Numbered from the stretch's first letter, positions 35,001 to 48,501 are shown. The stretch is DNA of 64,000 nt from DATEDA01 sp963789885 (GCA_963789885.1 CAWBNB010000020.1:19379-83378); one strand, 5' to 3'. The notes: generated by a model from the letters alone, not told the origin. Translations and numbers: made by a program.

Positions 35001-38000
35001 CCTCGATCTCACGCGTCAGCTGGCGACCTTCTCCGACGCGCTCAAGTTCGGGTTCAACTTCGAGCCGATCGCCGACTTCAATATCGACGCGAATGCGAGC
35101 TTCGACGCCAGCATCGGCGTCGACTTCACGTTCGGGGTGGACCTTGGCGATCTGGCGGGCGGCGCGACCGTCGCGGACTCGTTCTTCGTTCGCGACGCCT
35201 CGGTCTCGGCCGACGCAACCATCACCGCACTCGACATCAACGCGATCGCCCGGCTCGGCTTCCTGGACGTGAGCGTCCAGCACGGCTCGCTGGTCACTAC
35301 CACGCCGATCTCGTTCGCCGTCGCCCTCAAGGACCCGGACGGGACGAACAAGGGCCAGGCGGGCGACACCGACGGCGGTCGAATCACGCTGAAGGAGTTG
35401 GGCGACAACCTGCTCACACCGGGCAACCTCATCCAGGCGCCCACCATCGGCGGTGGCCTCGAGGCCACGTTGCCGCTCGCCGCGTCGTTCCTCGGCGTGA
35501 GTACCGCGACCGCCGACACCACGCTTACCGTCACCGTTCCGGACATCAGCGATCCGTCGACGATCTCGGTGGGCTTCCCCGCCGGGGCGAGCATCCAAAA
35601 ATTCCTGGATTTCCGCAACATGAACGCGGCGCAGTTCGTCAGCCTGATCGCGGGGCTCGCGAGCAAGCTGCAAGGATTGCGGGACACGCAGTTCTTCAAG
35701 GATATCGACATCCCGTTCGTGCAGGGCGCCGTCAACGGCGTGCTCGACTTCACCGGATCGATCTCCCGCGGTCTCCTGTACGACCCGGGCGCGGACGCGG
35801 CGGTCGACGATGCGAAGCGTCTGGCGACCGACATCAACGACGCACTCGCGAGTGCCGGGCTCGACCGCAAGATCGTCGTGCAGGGCGAGGGCACCAAGCT
35901 CAAGTTCGAGGCGATCGACTACACGATCAGCGAGTTGCAGATCGCCAAGGGAGGCGGAGACGGCGGCGGGTACAACGACATCTGGAACGTCAGCACCGCG
36001 TTCACCGGCGCGAAGTTCTACGAGACGCCGACCGGCCGACCGGCCGCGCTCGGCAATGACGCCGAGCTGACGTTCACGCTGAAGCGGACCGGCCTGGACG
36101 ACGAGGTGGTCACCGTCAAGATCAAGAAGGCGGACACCACCGACAACACCGCACTGGGCGACGACACCATCAAGCTCGTGGGTGCGAACAACGCCGCGAC
36201 GTTCGAGAGCGCGCAGGGGCTCGCCGCCCGACTGGTCCAGATTCTCGGCTCGTCGCTCGTGCAGTACGTCGCCGACGATCCGAACACCGCCGACGTCGAC
36301 GAAAGCGCGATCACCGTCGCGCTCGGCACGCTGCTGCCGAAGACGACGCTCACCACGGACCTGCCGATCGACTTCAACCTCGACCTCGGTTCGGTGATCG
36401 GCGTCGAGAGCAACTCGATCGTCCGCATCTCGGCGGAGGCCGGCTTCGACCAGAATTTCATCATCGGCGCCTATCTCGGCGACACGGTGCCGGGCGCGGT
36501 GTCGAGCCTGCAAGGCGGCACGCTGCTCAGCAGCCTGAACGACGGGGACGGGGTCGACATCAGCACGAGCCCGGCGATCACGGCACCGGACGGCGTCATC
36601 AAGACCTATGGGCGCCTGTCCGGCGACGCGAGCTTCAGCCTGACGACGAAAGTCGCGAACGTCGAGACCACCGCCGGCTTCACGGTCAAGGCGAGCGACA
36701 CGGCGACCAACACCACAACGGCGGACCTCGTCGCCGACATCAACGCGGCGCTCGGCAGCGCCTCCGTGCGCGGCGCACCCATCTCGACGTTCGTCCTGTC
36801 CGGCGACGCGACCTTCGACGTGAAGATCGGCGCCACGACGACTTCGGTGACAGTCCTGAAAGCGGACACCGACGGAACCAAGCCGAACACGACGGCCAAC
36901 GCGTCGCTGGCGGATCTCGTGGCCGATATCAACACCGCCCTGACGAATGCGGGCATCGCGGACAAGATCCTCGCGGAAGCCAGCGCCACGGTGATCGGCA
37001 CCGGCGCCACCGCGCAGAACGTGAACGTGATCGTGCTGCGCAACAAGGCGGGGACCAACGAGTTCTCGGTGAAGGCCACCAACGACAGCGCGAAGAAGGA
37101 GTTGAAGCTGCCCGCGGTGGAGACGACCGCCAAGGTCCTCTCCACGCTCGTCACCGCGGTGGCGGACGGCAACCGCATCGGGCTCGTCGCCAAGCCAAGC
37201 GTGGATGCGCTCAGCCTCACGACGACACAGAACGACGTGGCGGTGAAGGACCTCGGCTTCCAGACGAGTATGACCGCCAGTGGGCCGCTCGTGGGGTCGA
37301 ATCTGTCGTCGTTCGTGCTGCAGACGGGCGACGCTCTGTTCTCGCTCGAGTTCGGCGGAAACATCTACGACGTCACCGTCAAAGCGAGCGACACCGCTGA
37401 CAACGGTACTGACATCACCAAGCTCGTCTCCGACGTGAATTCCGCGCTGGCGAACGCGAAGAATCGCGGCACCGGTCTCACTCAAAGCGTCGCGGGCTCG
37501 ATTCAGGCGCGGGCTTCAGGGGCCGGGATCGCGCTGTGGATCACCAACGCCAACGTGACGTCGGTCAAGTTCACGGCCGCCATCGACAACGCCACGGTCA
37601 CCGAGCTCGGTCTCGCCGACGAGGACACGTTCACGCCGCTTCTCATCGCGGCGACCAAGGAGGTGCCGCTCATCGTCGGCCGCATTTCCGCCGACACGAC
37701 GCTCGACTTCTCGATCAACGGCGCGGCCGCAATTCCGGTCATGCTGTATGCCGACGACACGGCGACCAACACGACCGTCCTGAACCTCGTCGCGGACATC
37801 AACCAGGCGCTCGATGTCCCGTCGATCAAGACCGGAACGCTGTCGTCCTTCGTGCTCGCAAGCGACGTGACGTTCACGGTGCAGGTGAGCAACGGGAACG
37901 GCTCGACCACCAAGCAGGTCACCGTTTTCAAGGCCGACACCGACGGGACCAAGCTGAACAGCACGGCGAACACCAAACTCTCGGATCTTGTCGGGGATAT

Positions 38001-41000
38001 CAACGCCGCGCTGAAGGTGCAGGGCCTCGACACGCTGGTGGTTGCCAAGCCCTCCGGGGCGAGCTCCGCGACCGGGCACGCGCGCATCCGGTTCGACGGG
38101 ACGAGCGACGCGGCGGCCCCGGCGAGCACGGTGACGCGCCTCGAAATCACGGCGAGCGCGAACAACGCGCTCAATCTGCCGACTGGTCGGGTGGCGCAGC
38201 GCCTGTCCGACAAGATCAAGGTCGACTCGATCGGGAATCAGCTCGTCTTCCTCGCCGTCGATCCCTTGATCACCGCCTTCAACCTGCAGCAAGTGCAGGG
38301 CGGTCTGCCGGAGCTTGGGCTCGCGACCTTGAGCGCCGGCGCGCTGACGGCCGACAACGCCGATCTGCTCATCACGGTGAGCAACAAGGGCGCCGGCCCG
38401 GCGAGCTACAAGGTCACGCTCGACGGCCTCACGACCGTGCAGCAGGTGATCGACAAGATCGCCTTCGACACCAACGGCAAGGTCACTGCCGCGATCAATG
38501 GCGCGCACACCGGCCTTACGCTGACCGACACAACGTTCCTCCCGGTGACGGTGGACGCGAACGGCAAGCTCGTCACCAACCCGAACGCCTCCATGCTTTC
38601 GGTCATTGCCATCAACGGCTCCAAGGCCGCAATCGGCCTCGGCATTTCGGGCGTTGACTCCCTCAGCGCCGCGAACCTCGACGGCAAGATCGACGGCAAG
38701 CAGGTGAGCGGGATCAAGCTCACCGACCGGTTCTTCATGCAGAACGCCGGCGTGGGCGCGAGCCTGACGATCACCACGCCCGAGCTCGATGCGAACAAGC
38801 AGGTGATCGGACCGAGCGGGATCGACGCCCTTGCGAATTTCGGCTTCGTCGGGGTATCGCTCACCGGCGGCGGAACGCTGAGCGGGTCCATTCACGCCGG
38901 CTTCAAGGAACCGAGCACGAGCGGACCGGGCCACGACGGGCGCGTCTCGCTGACCGAGTTCATCGACGGGCTCGGCAACATCTCGACGCTGCTCGAGACG
39001 CCGACCATCACTGGTGACGGGTCGATCACCCTCGACGTCGACGTCAAGGGCGTGCCTTTCGCCGATCCAGCGACGGCGCAGATCAAGTTCGACCTCTTCA
39101 ACCTCGGCGACCTGTTCGACAAGTACCCCAACAACGTAACCGGGCTTCCGGCGGCAGTGCGGACCGGCGATACGACGTTCACGCTTGCGGGCGACTTCAC
39201 AAGCGCCTTCGCCAAGGGCGCGAAGGTTACGGTGGGAAGCTTCACGACCTTCGTCACGAACGTCGCGTTCGCCAACGGCACGACTACGGTGACGACCTTC
39301 GGGCCCGATCCGGCAGACTACCTGCCGAACGACCTGAGCGGGCTGGCGATCGGCACGCCGATAGCCCCGGCGCTGAAGATCCGGTTCGACAACTTCGAGA
39401 ACCTGCTCGCGTTCAAGAACCCGGGCTTCGACTTCGATTCGATCCTCGACGCGCTGCTCGCGCTGCGCGACTTCCTCAACCAGTTCGATGCAGCGAGCGG
39501 CGTGCTCAGCACGCCCATCCCGCTCGTCAACGTCAGCGTAAACGACCTACTCAACTTCGCCGACAAGTTCTCCGACGCGCTGGAGAACGCGAAGCACGAC
39601 CCGGCGGGGACGTTGCAGATCCTCGACCAGAAGATCAGCGAGGCATTCGGCGTCGACCCGTCACCACCCAATCCGGCCGATGATCTTTTGAAGTTCGAGC
39701 TCGATGACAACGGCACCGTTTCGGACCGCTCCGACGACATCATCAAATTCGAGTTCAATCTCAGCGCCGCCTTCAGCAAGTCGCTCAACATCGACATTCC
39801 GGGGCTGAACCTGCCCGCACCGTTCAACGTCGTGGACTTCGGCGGCGGCGCCAATCTCGCGGCGTCCGGTTCGGCCAGCTTCAAGCTGGATATGGGTGTC
39901 GGCCTGGCCGACCCGACGAAGGTGTACCTGTACGATTCGAGCGGCATCGCGGGCTCGCTGAATCTGTCCGGATCGGACATGGCGTTCCGCGTCGGCCTCG
40001 GGCCGCTCGGCCTGTCGATCATCGACGGCGAGGCGAGCATCGCCGGCGCCATCGCGTCGACCTGGAATGCGAGCGCCGGCATCTTCGACTCGCGCCACAA
40101 GACGCAGCTGCAGGCAGGCAGTTTCGGGTCGGTGCTGGGCGCGCTGGATGCGACCCTTACCGCGCCGGTGAACGTGACGCTGCCGGTGTACTTCCCTACC
40201 GAGTCGCATTTCGTCGGCGACATCACGCTTTCCGGAAACCTGACGGACATCGCGAACGGGCTCTACCTCAAGACCGATTCGAGTGCGGCGCCTGCGAACA
40301 CGATCGTCCTCGACGTGTCCGACGTCCTGGTCGACCTCACGTCGAGCTTCTCGAACCTCAGTCTGCTCGACCAGATCCTCTTCATCGTCGACGGCGTCGA
40401 CCTCGTGCTGGGCGGCGTCCAGGATGCACTCGACGGCGAGATCCTCGGCGTCGACCTCCCGCTCATCGGCGACAAGCTCGCCGACGGCGCGCACTTCATC
40501 GGCGATCTCCGGAGCGGGTTCCTGCACGACTTCCGCGACCAGGTCGAAAAGCTTGCCAACCCCGACGACAACGGGATCAAGGACATCCTCTACAACCTGC
40601 TCGGGCCGGCGGGCCTGGGTCTGCTGCTCTCGACCGACGCCGGTCACAATGCGATCACCAACCCGCAGACCGGCGAATTCGTGCCGGGCACGAAGGCGGA
40701 TATCCGTACTTTCAACAACCTGAGCCAGGTGAACAGCATCAGCGATGCCGACATCTGGTGGAAGTTCAAGATCGGCCGCAATCTGGTGAACACGGGCGGC
40801 GATCTCGGCCTCGACCTCGGCATTCCCGGTTTCGGGTTGAAGACGGACGGCCAGGTCAAGCTCGACATCGACTGGCAGCTCGACCTCGGCTTCGGCCTCT
40901 CCGGCAAGGACGGCTTCTACTTCTTCCTGATGGATCCGGACACGGGCATTCCGCTCGCGACCCGGGCCGCGGCGCCCGAGCTGCAGATGACGGCGAAGGT

Positions 41001-44000
41001 GACCCTCCCGGGGGCGAGTCTCTCGGGCGAGCTGGGGTTCCTCGAGTTCACGGCGGTCAACAAGGACGTCGACGGCGACCCGAACGACAACAACACGCAC
41101 CTCGCGGCAACGTTCGGGGTCAACATCCGCAATAGCGCCGATCCGAACGACCAGCGCCTGGGTCTTTCGGAGCTCGGCAAGCTCGGATTCGACGTCCTGG
41201 TGGGCGCCGAGGCCTCGGCAGAGCTCGGGATGACCCTCGGCATTGCCGGCGACCAGGGCGGTTTCCCGCAGATTCAGGCGGACTTCCTGCTCGACTGGGC
41301 GATCGACGGCGATCCCGACCAGGCCGGCATCCAGCCGATCTCGCTGTTCAGCCCGCCTCCGGGCTTCAGCTTCGGCCGCTCGATCCAGGACGGCCTGAAG
41401 ATCGTCGAGTTCCGGAACGTCAGCCTGGACGTCGGCGCGTATCTCTCGGACGTGGTCGGTCCGATCGTGCGCAAGGTCCAGGAGGTCACCGAGCCGGTCC
41501 AGCCGATCATCGACATCATCACCACGCCGCTGCCGGTCCTGCACGAGCTCGGTCTCGACATCACGCTGCTCGACATCGCCAAGCAGACCGGGGCGGTCGA
41601 CGCGGGCTTCATCGACTCGCTGCAGACGATCCTCGAGGTCGTTTCGACGCTCAACTCCGTCGATTTCTCGGCCGACGGCTCGCTCCTCGTGCCGTTCGGC
41701 AACTTCACCGTCTTCGATCGGGCCCAGGCCGGCCTCTTCGGCACCGACTTCGACCTCGGTTCGGGCAGCTTCGATCTCGATGATTTCGCGAACAAGATCC
41801 TCGGCCCGAACGGCCCGCTCAAGGGCCTGATATCGGGTCTGCCGTCGGGGCTGCAGGGCGTGATCGGCGACGTCGCGGGCGTGGCAAGCGACGTGCTGAA
41901 GGGCCTTGCCGAGCAGAACGGCGCCGCGGGCAGCGGCAAGAAGGCGTTCACCTTCCCGATCCTCGAGGACCCCTCGCAGGTGTTCGGGATGCTGATGGGC
42001 AAGCCCGCGGTGCTCATCGGCTTCGACATGGCCCCGCTCGACTTCAAGGCCTCGTTCACCGCGTTCTTCTCGATCTTCGGACCGCTCGGCGTCTCGATCA
42101 ACCTCGACGCGGCGCTGCACATCGACTTCGCGTTCGGCTACGACACCAAGGGATTCATCGACTTCGCCGACAGCGGCTTCAAGAACCCGCTGCTGCTGGC
42201 AGACGGCCTGTACGTCAGCGACGATCCCACCGATCCGACCTACGACGGCTCCGGCGACGATCCGCCGGAGCTCACGTTCGACGGCGGCCTGTGGGCCGCC
42301 GCGGAGCTGAACCTCGGCATCGCGCGCGGCGGCGTCGGCGGCGGCATCTTCATCGGCGTCGATTTCAATCTCTTCGACCCGAACGACGACGGCCGCATCC
42401 GGCTCGACGAGCTCGTCGGCAACTTCCTGAACCAGCTGAAGGCGCCGAACGAGGCGGAGCGGTTCCTCGCGCCGCTGGCGATCTTCGACGTGACCGGCAA
42501 GATCACCGCCGAGCTGTTCGCGTTCCTCAAGATCGATTTCGGCTTCTTCACGCTCGACAAGAAATTCGAGATCACGCCGCCGGCGACGCTCGCCGAGTTC
42601 GACGTCGATTTCTTCCGCCCGCCGGTCCTCGCGACCGAGCTCGACAACGGCGACCTGATCCTCAACATCGGCGACTTCTCGAAGCAGCGGGTGCTCGGCG
42701 ACCTCACCGATTTCGGCGAAAACATCCACGTCGAAGATGCCGGTCCGGGCAAGGTCGCCATCTGGTCGGACAATCTCGAGGACGCCGGCTCAAACGCCAA
42801 GCAGATCTACAGCGTGACCGGCAAGATAATCGCCTCCGGCGGAGAGGGCGACGACGTTATCGACCTTTCCGGCGTGCATGCGTCCAACATCAGGTTCGAC
42901 CTCTCCGGCGGCGCCGGGAAAGACAAGATCTGGGGGACCGCCGGCGGCGGCGTCATGCGCGGCGGCACCGGCGACGATGAGCTGCACGGCGGCGACGGCA
43001 TGGACCTGATCTTCGGCAACGAGGGCAGCGACGAAATCCACGCCGGCAAGAGCGCGGACATCGTGCTGGGCGACGGCGGGACGGTTTCCGACGGGTTCGA
43101 TCTCGCGAACCGGCACGGATTCGTCCGCGGCCTCTACGCGCTGACCGACGGCGCCGACACGCTGTACGGCGACGACGACGACGACATCCTGATCGGTTCG
43201 GGCGGCATCGACACGATCGACGGCGGCGCCAACAACGATCTCGTCATCGGCGATAGCGCGCTGCTGACCTTCAACAGCCCGCCGGTCGTGACCGAGACCG
43301 ACCAGGACCCGCAAGCGTTCAAGGACATCCTCAAGGGCGGGACGGAAAACGACGTCATCTACGGTGGGCTCGGCGGCGACGAGATCTACGGCGAAGCCGG
43401 GAATGATCTGATCTACGGGGGCGGCGGCGCCGACACGATCGACGCGGGTGCGAACGACGACGTGGTCTTCGGGGACCTCGGAACCTTCCTGAATGGCGAC
43501 CTCAACAAGCCGGTGGTCATCGCCGGCGGCGAGGGTGACACCATCCACGGCGGCAGCGGCAGCGACAAGCTGCTGGGCGGCGGCGGCAACGACACGATCC
43601 ACGGGGACGACAACGACGACTATATCTGGGGCGGCACCGGCGCCGATACGCTTTACGGCGATAACGGAAGCGACACCATTCTTGGCGAATCCGACCCGGA
43701 CAAGCTCTACGGCGACGATGGTAGCGGTAACGCCGTCGACGGCGATGACACCCTCGAGGGTGGACAAGGCAATGACTTCGTCCGCGGCGGCCGCGGCGTG
43801 GATGTGCTGATCGCAGGGTATGGATCGGACGACCTCGACGGGCAGGAAGGCAGCGACTTCTACACGATCAACGCGCGCGGCGGCACGACCTCGGAAGTGA
43901 CGATCGCGTACGACACCGGAACCGGGCTCGACGACAGCGATCGCATGACGGTGTTCGGCACCGGGCAGGCCGACACGTTCCTGCTGCGCGCGATGGCGGA

Positions 44001-47000
44001 CTATTACTTCCCGACGAAAGAGCGGCTGCAGGGCGTCAGCGAGCGCATGCTGATCAAGGCTGCGCTGATCGAGGAGCCAAACGATCAGATCGAGTTCTTC
44101 AAGAAGGCGATCACGAGCGCCTACGGGCCCTGGGACCCGCCCCCGGCGATGCTTGCCGCGCTCGACGCGCTGAAGAACGCGCCCTTCACCGACGCTCAGG
44201 TGAAGAGCGCGGTCGACAACAACTACGTCGAGGAAAAGATCGCGCTGAACGTGCCGGAGGCCACCAACACGGCCTTCGTGGCGCTCCTCAACGACGGCCA
44301 AACCAAGGTCGAGCGGTTCAACTACCGCAACATCGAAGGCCTGGCGCTCAACACCGTCGGCGGCGACGACCTGGTCGTGCTGGACGACGTGATCGCGTCC
44401 ACTACCGTCAACCTGGGCATCGGCAACGACCGCGTGCAGGTCGGCCAGGTGTTCCGCTCCCAGCGGACCCGGACGACCCGCAGGATGCGACCGGCCGATC
44501 ACGCACATCGCACCCGACGACGTCTTCGCCACGATCGAGATCACGCGCGGCTGGCTGTCCAACGGCGTCAGCCGAGCCACCACCATCAACGGCGGCGACG
44601 GCAACGACGAGTTCACCGTCTTCCACAACATCGCCGTCCTCAACCTCAACGGCGGCGACGGCGACGACCTCTTCACGGTCCGGGCCTTCGCCCTCGCCGG
44701 CTCGACCGACAGCGAGCGCGCCCGCACCGACATGAAGGGCGACGCCGGCGCGGACACGATCCTGTACGTGGTGAACGCGCCGGTCGGGATCGACGGCGGC
44801 GACGGCTTCGACACGGTGCGCGTCATCGGCACCGAGTTCGCCGACGACTTCGTCGTCACCGACGCCGGCGTCTTCGGCGCCGGCCTCAACGTCACCTACG
44901 TCAACATCGAGAAGCTCGTGGCCGACGGCGCCGAGGGCGACGACCGCTTCTTCGTGCACTCGACCGGCATCGAGGTCGTCACCGAAATCGACGGCGGCCT
45001 GGGCAGCGACAGCTTCTTCGTGGGCGGCAGCGCCGGGCAACGCGCCGATCCCGGTGATCAGCAACGACTTCAAGGGCCACAGCGGCATCATCCTGCACAG
45101 CGTCGAGCAGGGCGACCCCGCCTGGGTGGGCATCACGGTCGACGGCGTTTCGGCCAACGTGGCCGACGACGAGGAGTCGTTCATCGTCGTAACGCAAAGC
45201 GGCGGCGTTTCGCGCGTGACCGAGGGCGCGACCTCGGTGGCGAAGGCTGGGAGTTCGACACGTACACCGTTCGCCTGACACGGCAGCCGAAAGCCGGGAC
45301 GAAGGTGATCGTGGATGTCGTGCCGGCGGCACTCCCGCCGGAGGACGAGGCGCACGGGTTCGCCGATCTGGAGTTCTACGATCCCGCCAACCTCAATACG
45401 CTGCTGCCGTACGTGAACGGCGCACAGAAGCCGGTGGTTCTCAAGTTCGACGACCAGAACTGGGACACGCCGCAGACCGTCAAGTTCCAGGCGAAACAGG
45501 ATGCCGCCAGCGAGGGCACCCGGTACACCTTCATCAACCACACGGTCTCGAAGAGCACCGACCCGTTCTACGTCGACGCGCAGGTTCTGAGCGTCAAGGT
45601 GCAGATCAACGACGACGATCGCGCCGGCGTGATCGTCACGCCCAAGGACAACGGCAACACCGTGCTCGAGGGCGGATTCCCCGACACCTTCGAGGTCGTG
45701 CTGACGCGGGCGCCGGACGACAACCCGGCCACGAGCGCGGACGTGACGGTGACGCTTTCGCTCGCGAACAACCAGGTCGACCTGGACAAGTACGTGCTGA
45801 CCTTCAGCGCGAACGGCGCGGACGCAAACGCCTGGAACAAGCCGCAGACGGTGACGATCACCGCCAAGGACGACGCCGTCGTCGAGGGCTTTCACACCGA
45901 CTACATCAGCTACACGGTCACCTCGCCCTCGGACAAGACGATCCCGCTGCACCAGGCGACGTACAAGATCGATGGCGACCCGCTGAAGGACGTCTTCAGC
46001 GACGGCCTGCCGGACGACATCGAGCCGGCGAAGGCGACGTCGTTCCTCTTTCTCGCGGACAAGCCGCTCCAGTACGACTCGACCAAGCCGATCACGCCTT
46101 TCAACGACCCGGCGAAGCAGCCGGTCATCGAGTACGACGCCGACGGGGATGCAGGGAACGCCTTCCAGTACGTCGCGCTCCAGCGCTATACCAACGAGAC
46201 CGACTCGGTGCTTCGCTACTCGATCACCGGCAACACGCTCGAGTTCTATCGCAACGGCAGGGCGGAGTCGATCAGCGGCGCGGTGCGCGTCAGCTATTAC
46301 TACGTGCGGCCCGGCTACGACGGCGTTCTCGTCGCGGACAGCTCGGTCGACATCTACGACAACGACGCGCCGATGGTCATCGTCAAGCAGACCGACGGCT
46401 CGACCGACGTGATCGAAAGGGCGCAGAACGCGTCGGACGTCACCGACTACTACACCATCGAGCTCTCCAAGGCGCCTGCGCAGGACGTCACCATAACCGT
46501 CGACCCGAGTCCCACCCGGACCGTGCTCGATGGCCGGGCGCTCTTCCAGGAGCAGGTGGAGGTGTCGCTGACGGGCAATCCCGGAACGTGGTTCTCGTCG
46601 CTGGAGGTGGTTTTCTCGCCGAACGCGCAGGCGGCAAACGGCTGGAACAAGCCCGTCAAGATCTACGTCCGCGCGCTGTTCGACACCGTCCTCGACGGCA
46701 GCGACAACCAGGTGTTCGCCCCCGAGGCCCACACGGTCAACAAGATCCGCGGCCCACTGCTCCTCGAAGGCGCGGCGGGGTCCGGGTCGCTCAGTTTGCC
46801 GGCGCCGCTCATGCTTCCGGGCGAGATCAACCTACGGCCGTCCGACGGGACGGTGCAGGGATTCACGCCGGCTACGACCGCCGAGGGTTTCGAATACGTG
46901 AAGGTCAAGATGAGCGACCTCCAGAAGCTCATCGACGACGCGACCAAGAAGTTCGACAACCTGGCGGACTTCATCGACAAGACGTTCGAGCTCACCGAGG

Positions 47001-47146
47001 GGCCGGGGACGGGCGTCGTCCTCGACGCCGGGCGTCCGCGCGACCTGTTCGATCGCTTCTGGCTGATCAAGGAGGTGCAGGACGTCGTCGGCGACTCGAG
47101 CTCGAAGCTTCTCAAGCTGCAGAACCCGACGGCGGTCGATCCGTAG
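29083..47146 (+). CDS. Giant LEPR-XLL / OmpA / beta-propeller / RTX surface protein (~6,000 residues)
   Basis: Start ATG 29083 follows GGGGGAGAGG. The N terminus has the LEPR-XLL signature FEALEQRLLLSADP (residues ~29-42), seen in very large secreted proteins. Residues ~450-1380 form a BNR/sortilin-like beta-propeller into which an OmpA-like peptidoglycan-binding domain (~500-604, GHTDSSG and NRRVEL) is inserted. An acidic stretch lies near 1575-1605. Five degenerate repeats (SGDATF...VADINAAL) span ~2510-2980. RTX nonapeptides (GGxGxD type) lie at ~4580-4930. Three Calx-beta-like units follow at ~5390-5890. Type I secretion and calcium-dependent folding are expected from the RTX part. The reading frame is clean to 44,458, then shifts near 44,460, 44,496, 45,035 and 45,235. 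The stop at 47144-47146 lies at a probable assembly junction, so the true C terminus may be missing. Confidence 0.88.
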
Positions 47147-47672
47147 GCAATGAACGCTGGTTGGACATCCGCGCCGGCTCGTGGTCGAGGTTCGCGCCGA
47201 TCATCTGGGCGCGGTTCGGCCTCGCCCACGCGATCGGCTGCGACGGGGTCGAGCCGGACGAGAACAACCCGGCCCTGGGGCAACCATCCCGGACCTTCCC
47301 GATAACGCTCGCCGACGAGGAGGCGTGGTACCTGGAGGTCGCGACGCGCGCGCACGCGGTCGGGCTGTCCGTCGGCATGAAGAACGGCGTCGAGGTCGTC
47401 GACGCCGACACCGTCGCCGCGTTCGACTGGTCGCTGAACGAGGAGTGCTTCCAGTACCACGAGTGCGCGACCGAGCAACCCTTCATCGACGCGGGCAAGG
47501 CGGTCTTCCAGACCGAGTATCGGGGCGATCCCGACCCGGTTCGTCCGAAGGCACGGGCGCGGCGGGTCCGACGTTGAAGAAGCACCTGAAGCTCGACGCA
47601 TGGCGGATCGCCTGCGACGACGGCTCTTACCGCGCCTCGGGCGTCCTTACCTTCTTGACATGTGACCGTTGA
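47147..47672 (+). pseudogene. GH114-family (TM1410-like) protein, C-terminal part only
   Basis: The translation begins abruptly at NERWLDIRAGSW and continues ARFGLAHAIGCDGVEPDENN, then LADEEAWYLEVATRAHAVGL and FDWSLNEECFQYHECAT. This is the second half of endo-alpha-1,4-polygalactosaminidase-like GH114 proteins; Asp and Glu of CDGVEPD belong to the active-site strand. About half the protein is missing at the left. An indel near 47,560 moves the tail (LKKHLKLDAWRIAC) into another frame ending at 47672. The half-gene abuts the giant gene's stop, which is the main sign of a join between two genomes. Confidence 0.8.
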
Positions 47673-47684
47673 GTCACATATCAT
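47655..47684 (+). promoter_or_regulatory. Promoter with palindromic operator of the ArsR-type gene
   Basis: TTGACA (47655-47660), 18-base spacer, TATCAT (47679-47684). A perfect inverted repeat ATGTGAC-N6-GTCACAT at 47660-47679 fills the spacer and touches both boxes. The ATG at 47693 is 8 bases after the -10 box, so the transcript should be leaderless or nearly so. The layout fits autorepression by the encoded ArsR-type regulator. Confidence 0.7.
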
Positions 47685-47692
47685 CGCGCGCC

Positions 47693-48501
47693 ATGGACGA
47701 CGCGGTGTTCAGGGCCCTCGGTGACCCGACCCGGCGGGAGATCCTCGACCGCCTGTTCGAGCGGGACGGGCAGAGCCTGGGCGAACTGGAGCGCCGCTTC
47801 GACATGACCAGGTTCGGCGTGATGAAGCACCTGAAGGTGCTCGAGGACGCCGGCCTGGTCGTGGCCCGGAAGGTCGGGAGGGAGAAGCATCCACTACCTC
47901 AACCCCGTGCCGATCCGGGAGATCGCCGATCGGTGGATCGGCAAGTTCGCGGAGGGGACGACCGCGGCGCTCCTCGCTCTGCGAACGACGCTGCAGGAGA
48001 CGGACGAGGAGAGGCGAGCGACATGGCGAACGGGAACGGACGGCGAGAAGCCGAAGCACGTGTTCACGGTCTTCATCAAGGCGGAGCCCGAGCGGGTGTG
48101 GGAGGCGATCACCCGCTCGGACTTCACCGTGCAGTACTACTTCGCGAGCACGGTCGAGTCGGACTGGCAGCCGGGGTCGCCGTACACGTACGCGATCCAG
48201 GGCGAGCCGGCGATCGTCGGGGAGGTCCTGGAGTCCGATCCGCCCCGCAGGCTCGTGTGCACGTTCGACGCGCGGTGGGACGACGAGGTGGCGCCCGATC
48301 CGCCGTCGCGGATCTCGTGGGAGATCGTGGAGGCCGGGCCCGGCGTGTCCCAGCTGACGGTCGTGCACGACGGGTTCGAGGCGGAGGACGCCACGTTCGG
48401 CCAGATCGGCGGCGGGATGCCGTTCATCCTGAGCGGTCTGAAGACGCTGCTGGAGACCGGGCGAGCCGCTGATGCCGGCGCCGGCGGCGGCGAACGCCTG
48501 A
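47693..48501 (+). CDS. ArsR-type regulator fused to an AHSA1/SRPBCC domain (frameshifted here)
   Basis: The N-terminal winged helix reads DAVFRALGDPTRREILDRLF, FDMTRFGVMKHLKVLEDAGL; after a slip near 47,890 it continues HYLNPVPIREIADRWIGKF. The second half is an AHSA1-type START-like barrel (HVFTVFIKAEPERVWEAITR, PPRRLVCTFDARW, GGMPFILSGLKTLLETG). A second slip near 48,457 leads to the stop at 48501. Such HTH-SRPBCC fusions are common in actinobacteria and bind small hydrophobic ligands. The perfect operator upstream supports autoregulation. Confidence 0.75.

Noticed and set aside
30133..37485. A 2,450-residue open frame on the minus strand
   Set aside because: It lies wholly inside the giant plus-strand RTX gene. 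The plus frame has recognisable domains, a start with a ribosome site and normal codon use. The minus frame is Arg/Asp/Val-rich with no domain, as expected for an antisense shadow in GC-rich DNA.
36610..38010. Possible CRISPR or DNA tandem repeat
   Set aside because: The repetition is at the protein level with diverged codons and no equal spacers. No CRISPR array or cas gene is seen anywhere in the window.
39661..42729. A 1,022-residue minus-strand open frame
   Set aside because: Same reason: an antisense shadow of the giant gene with low-complexity composition.
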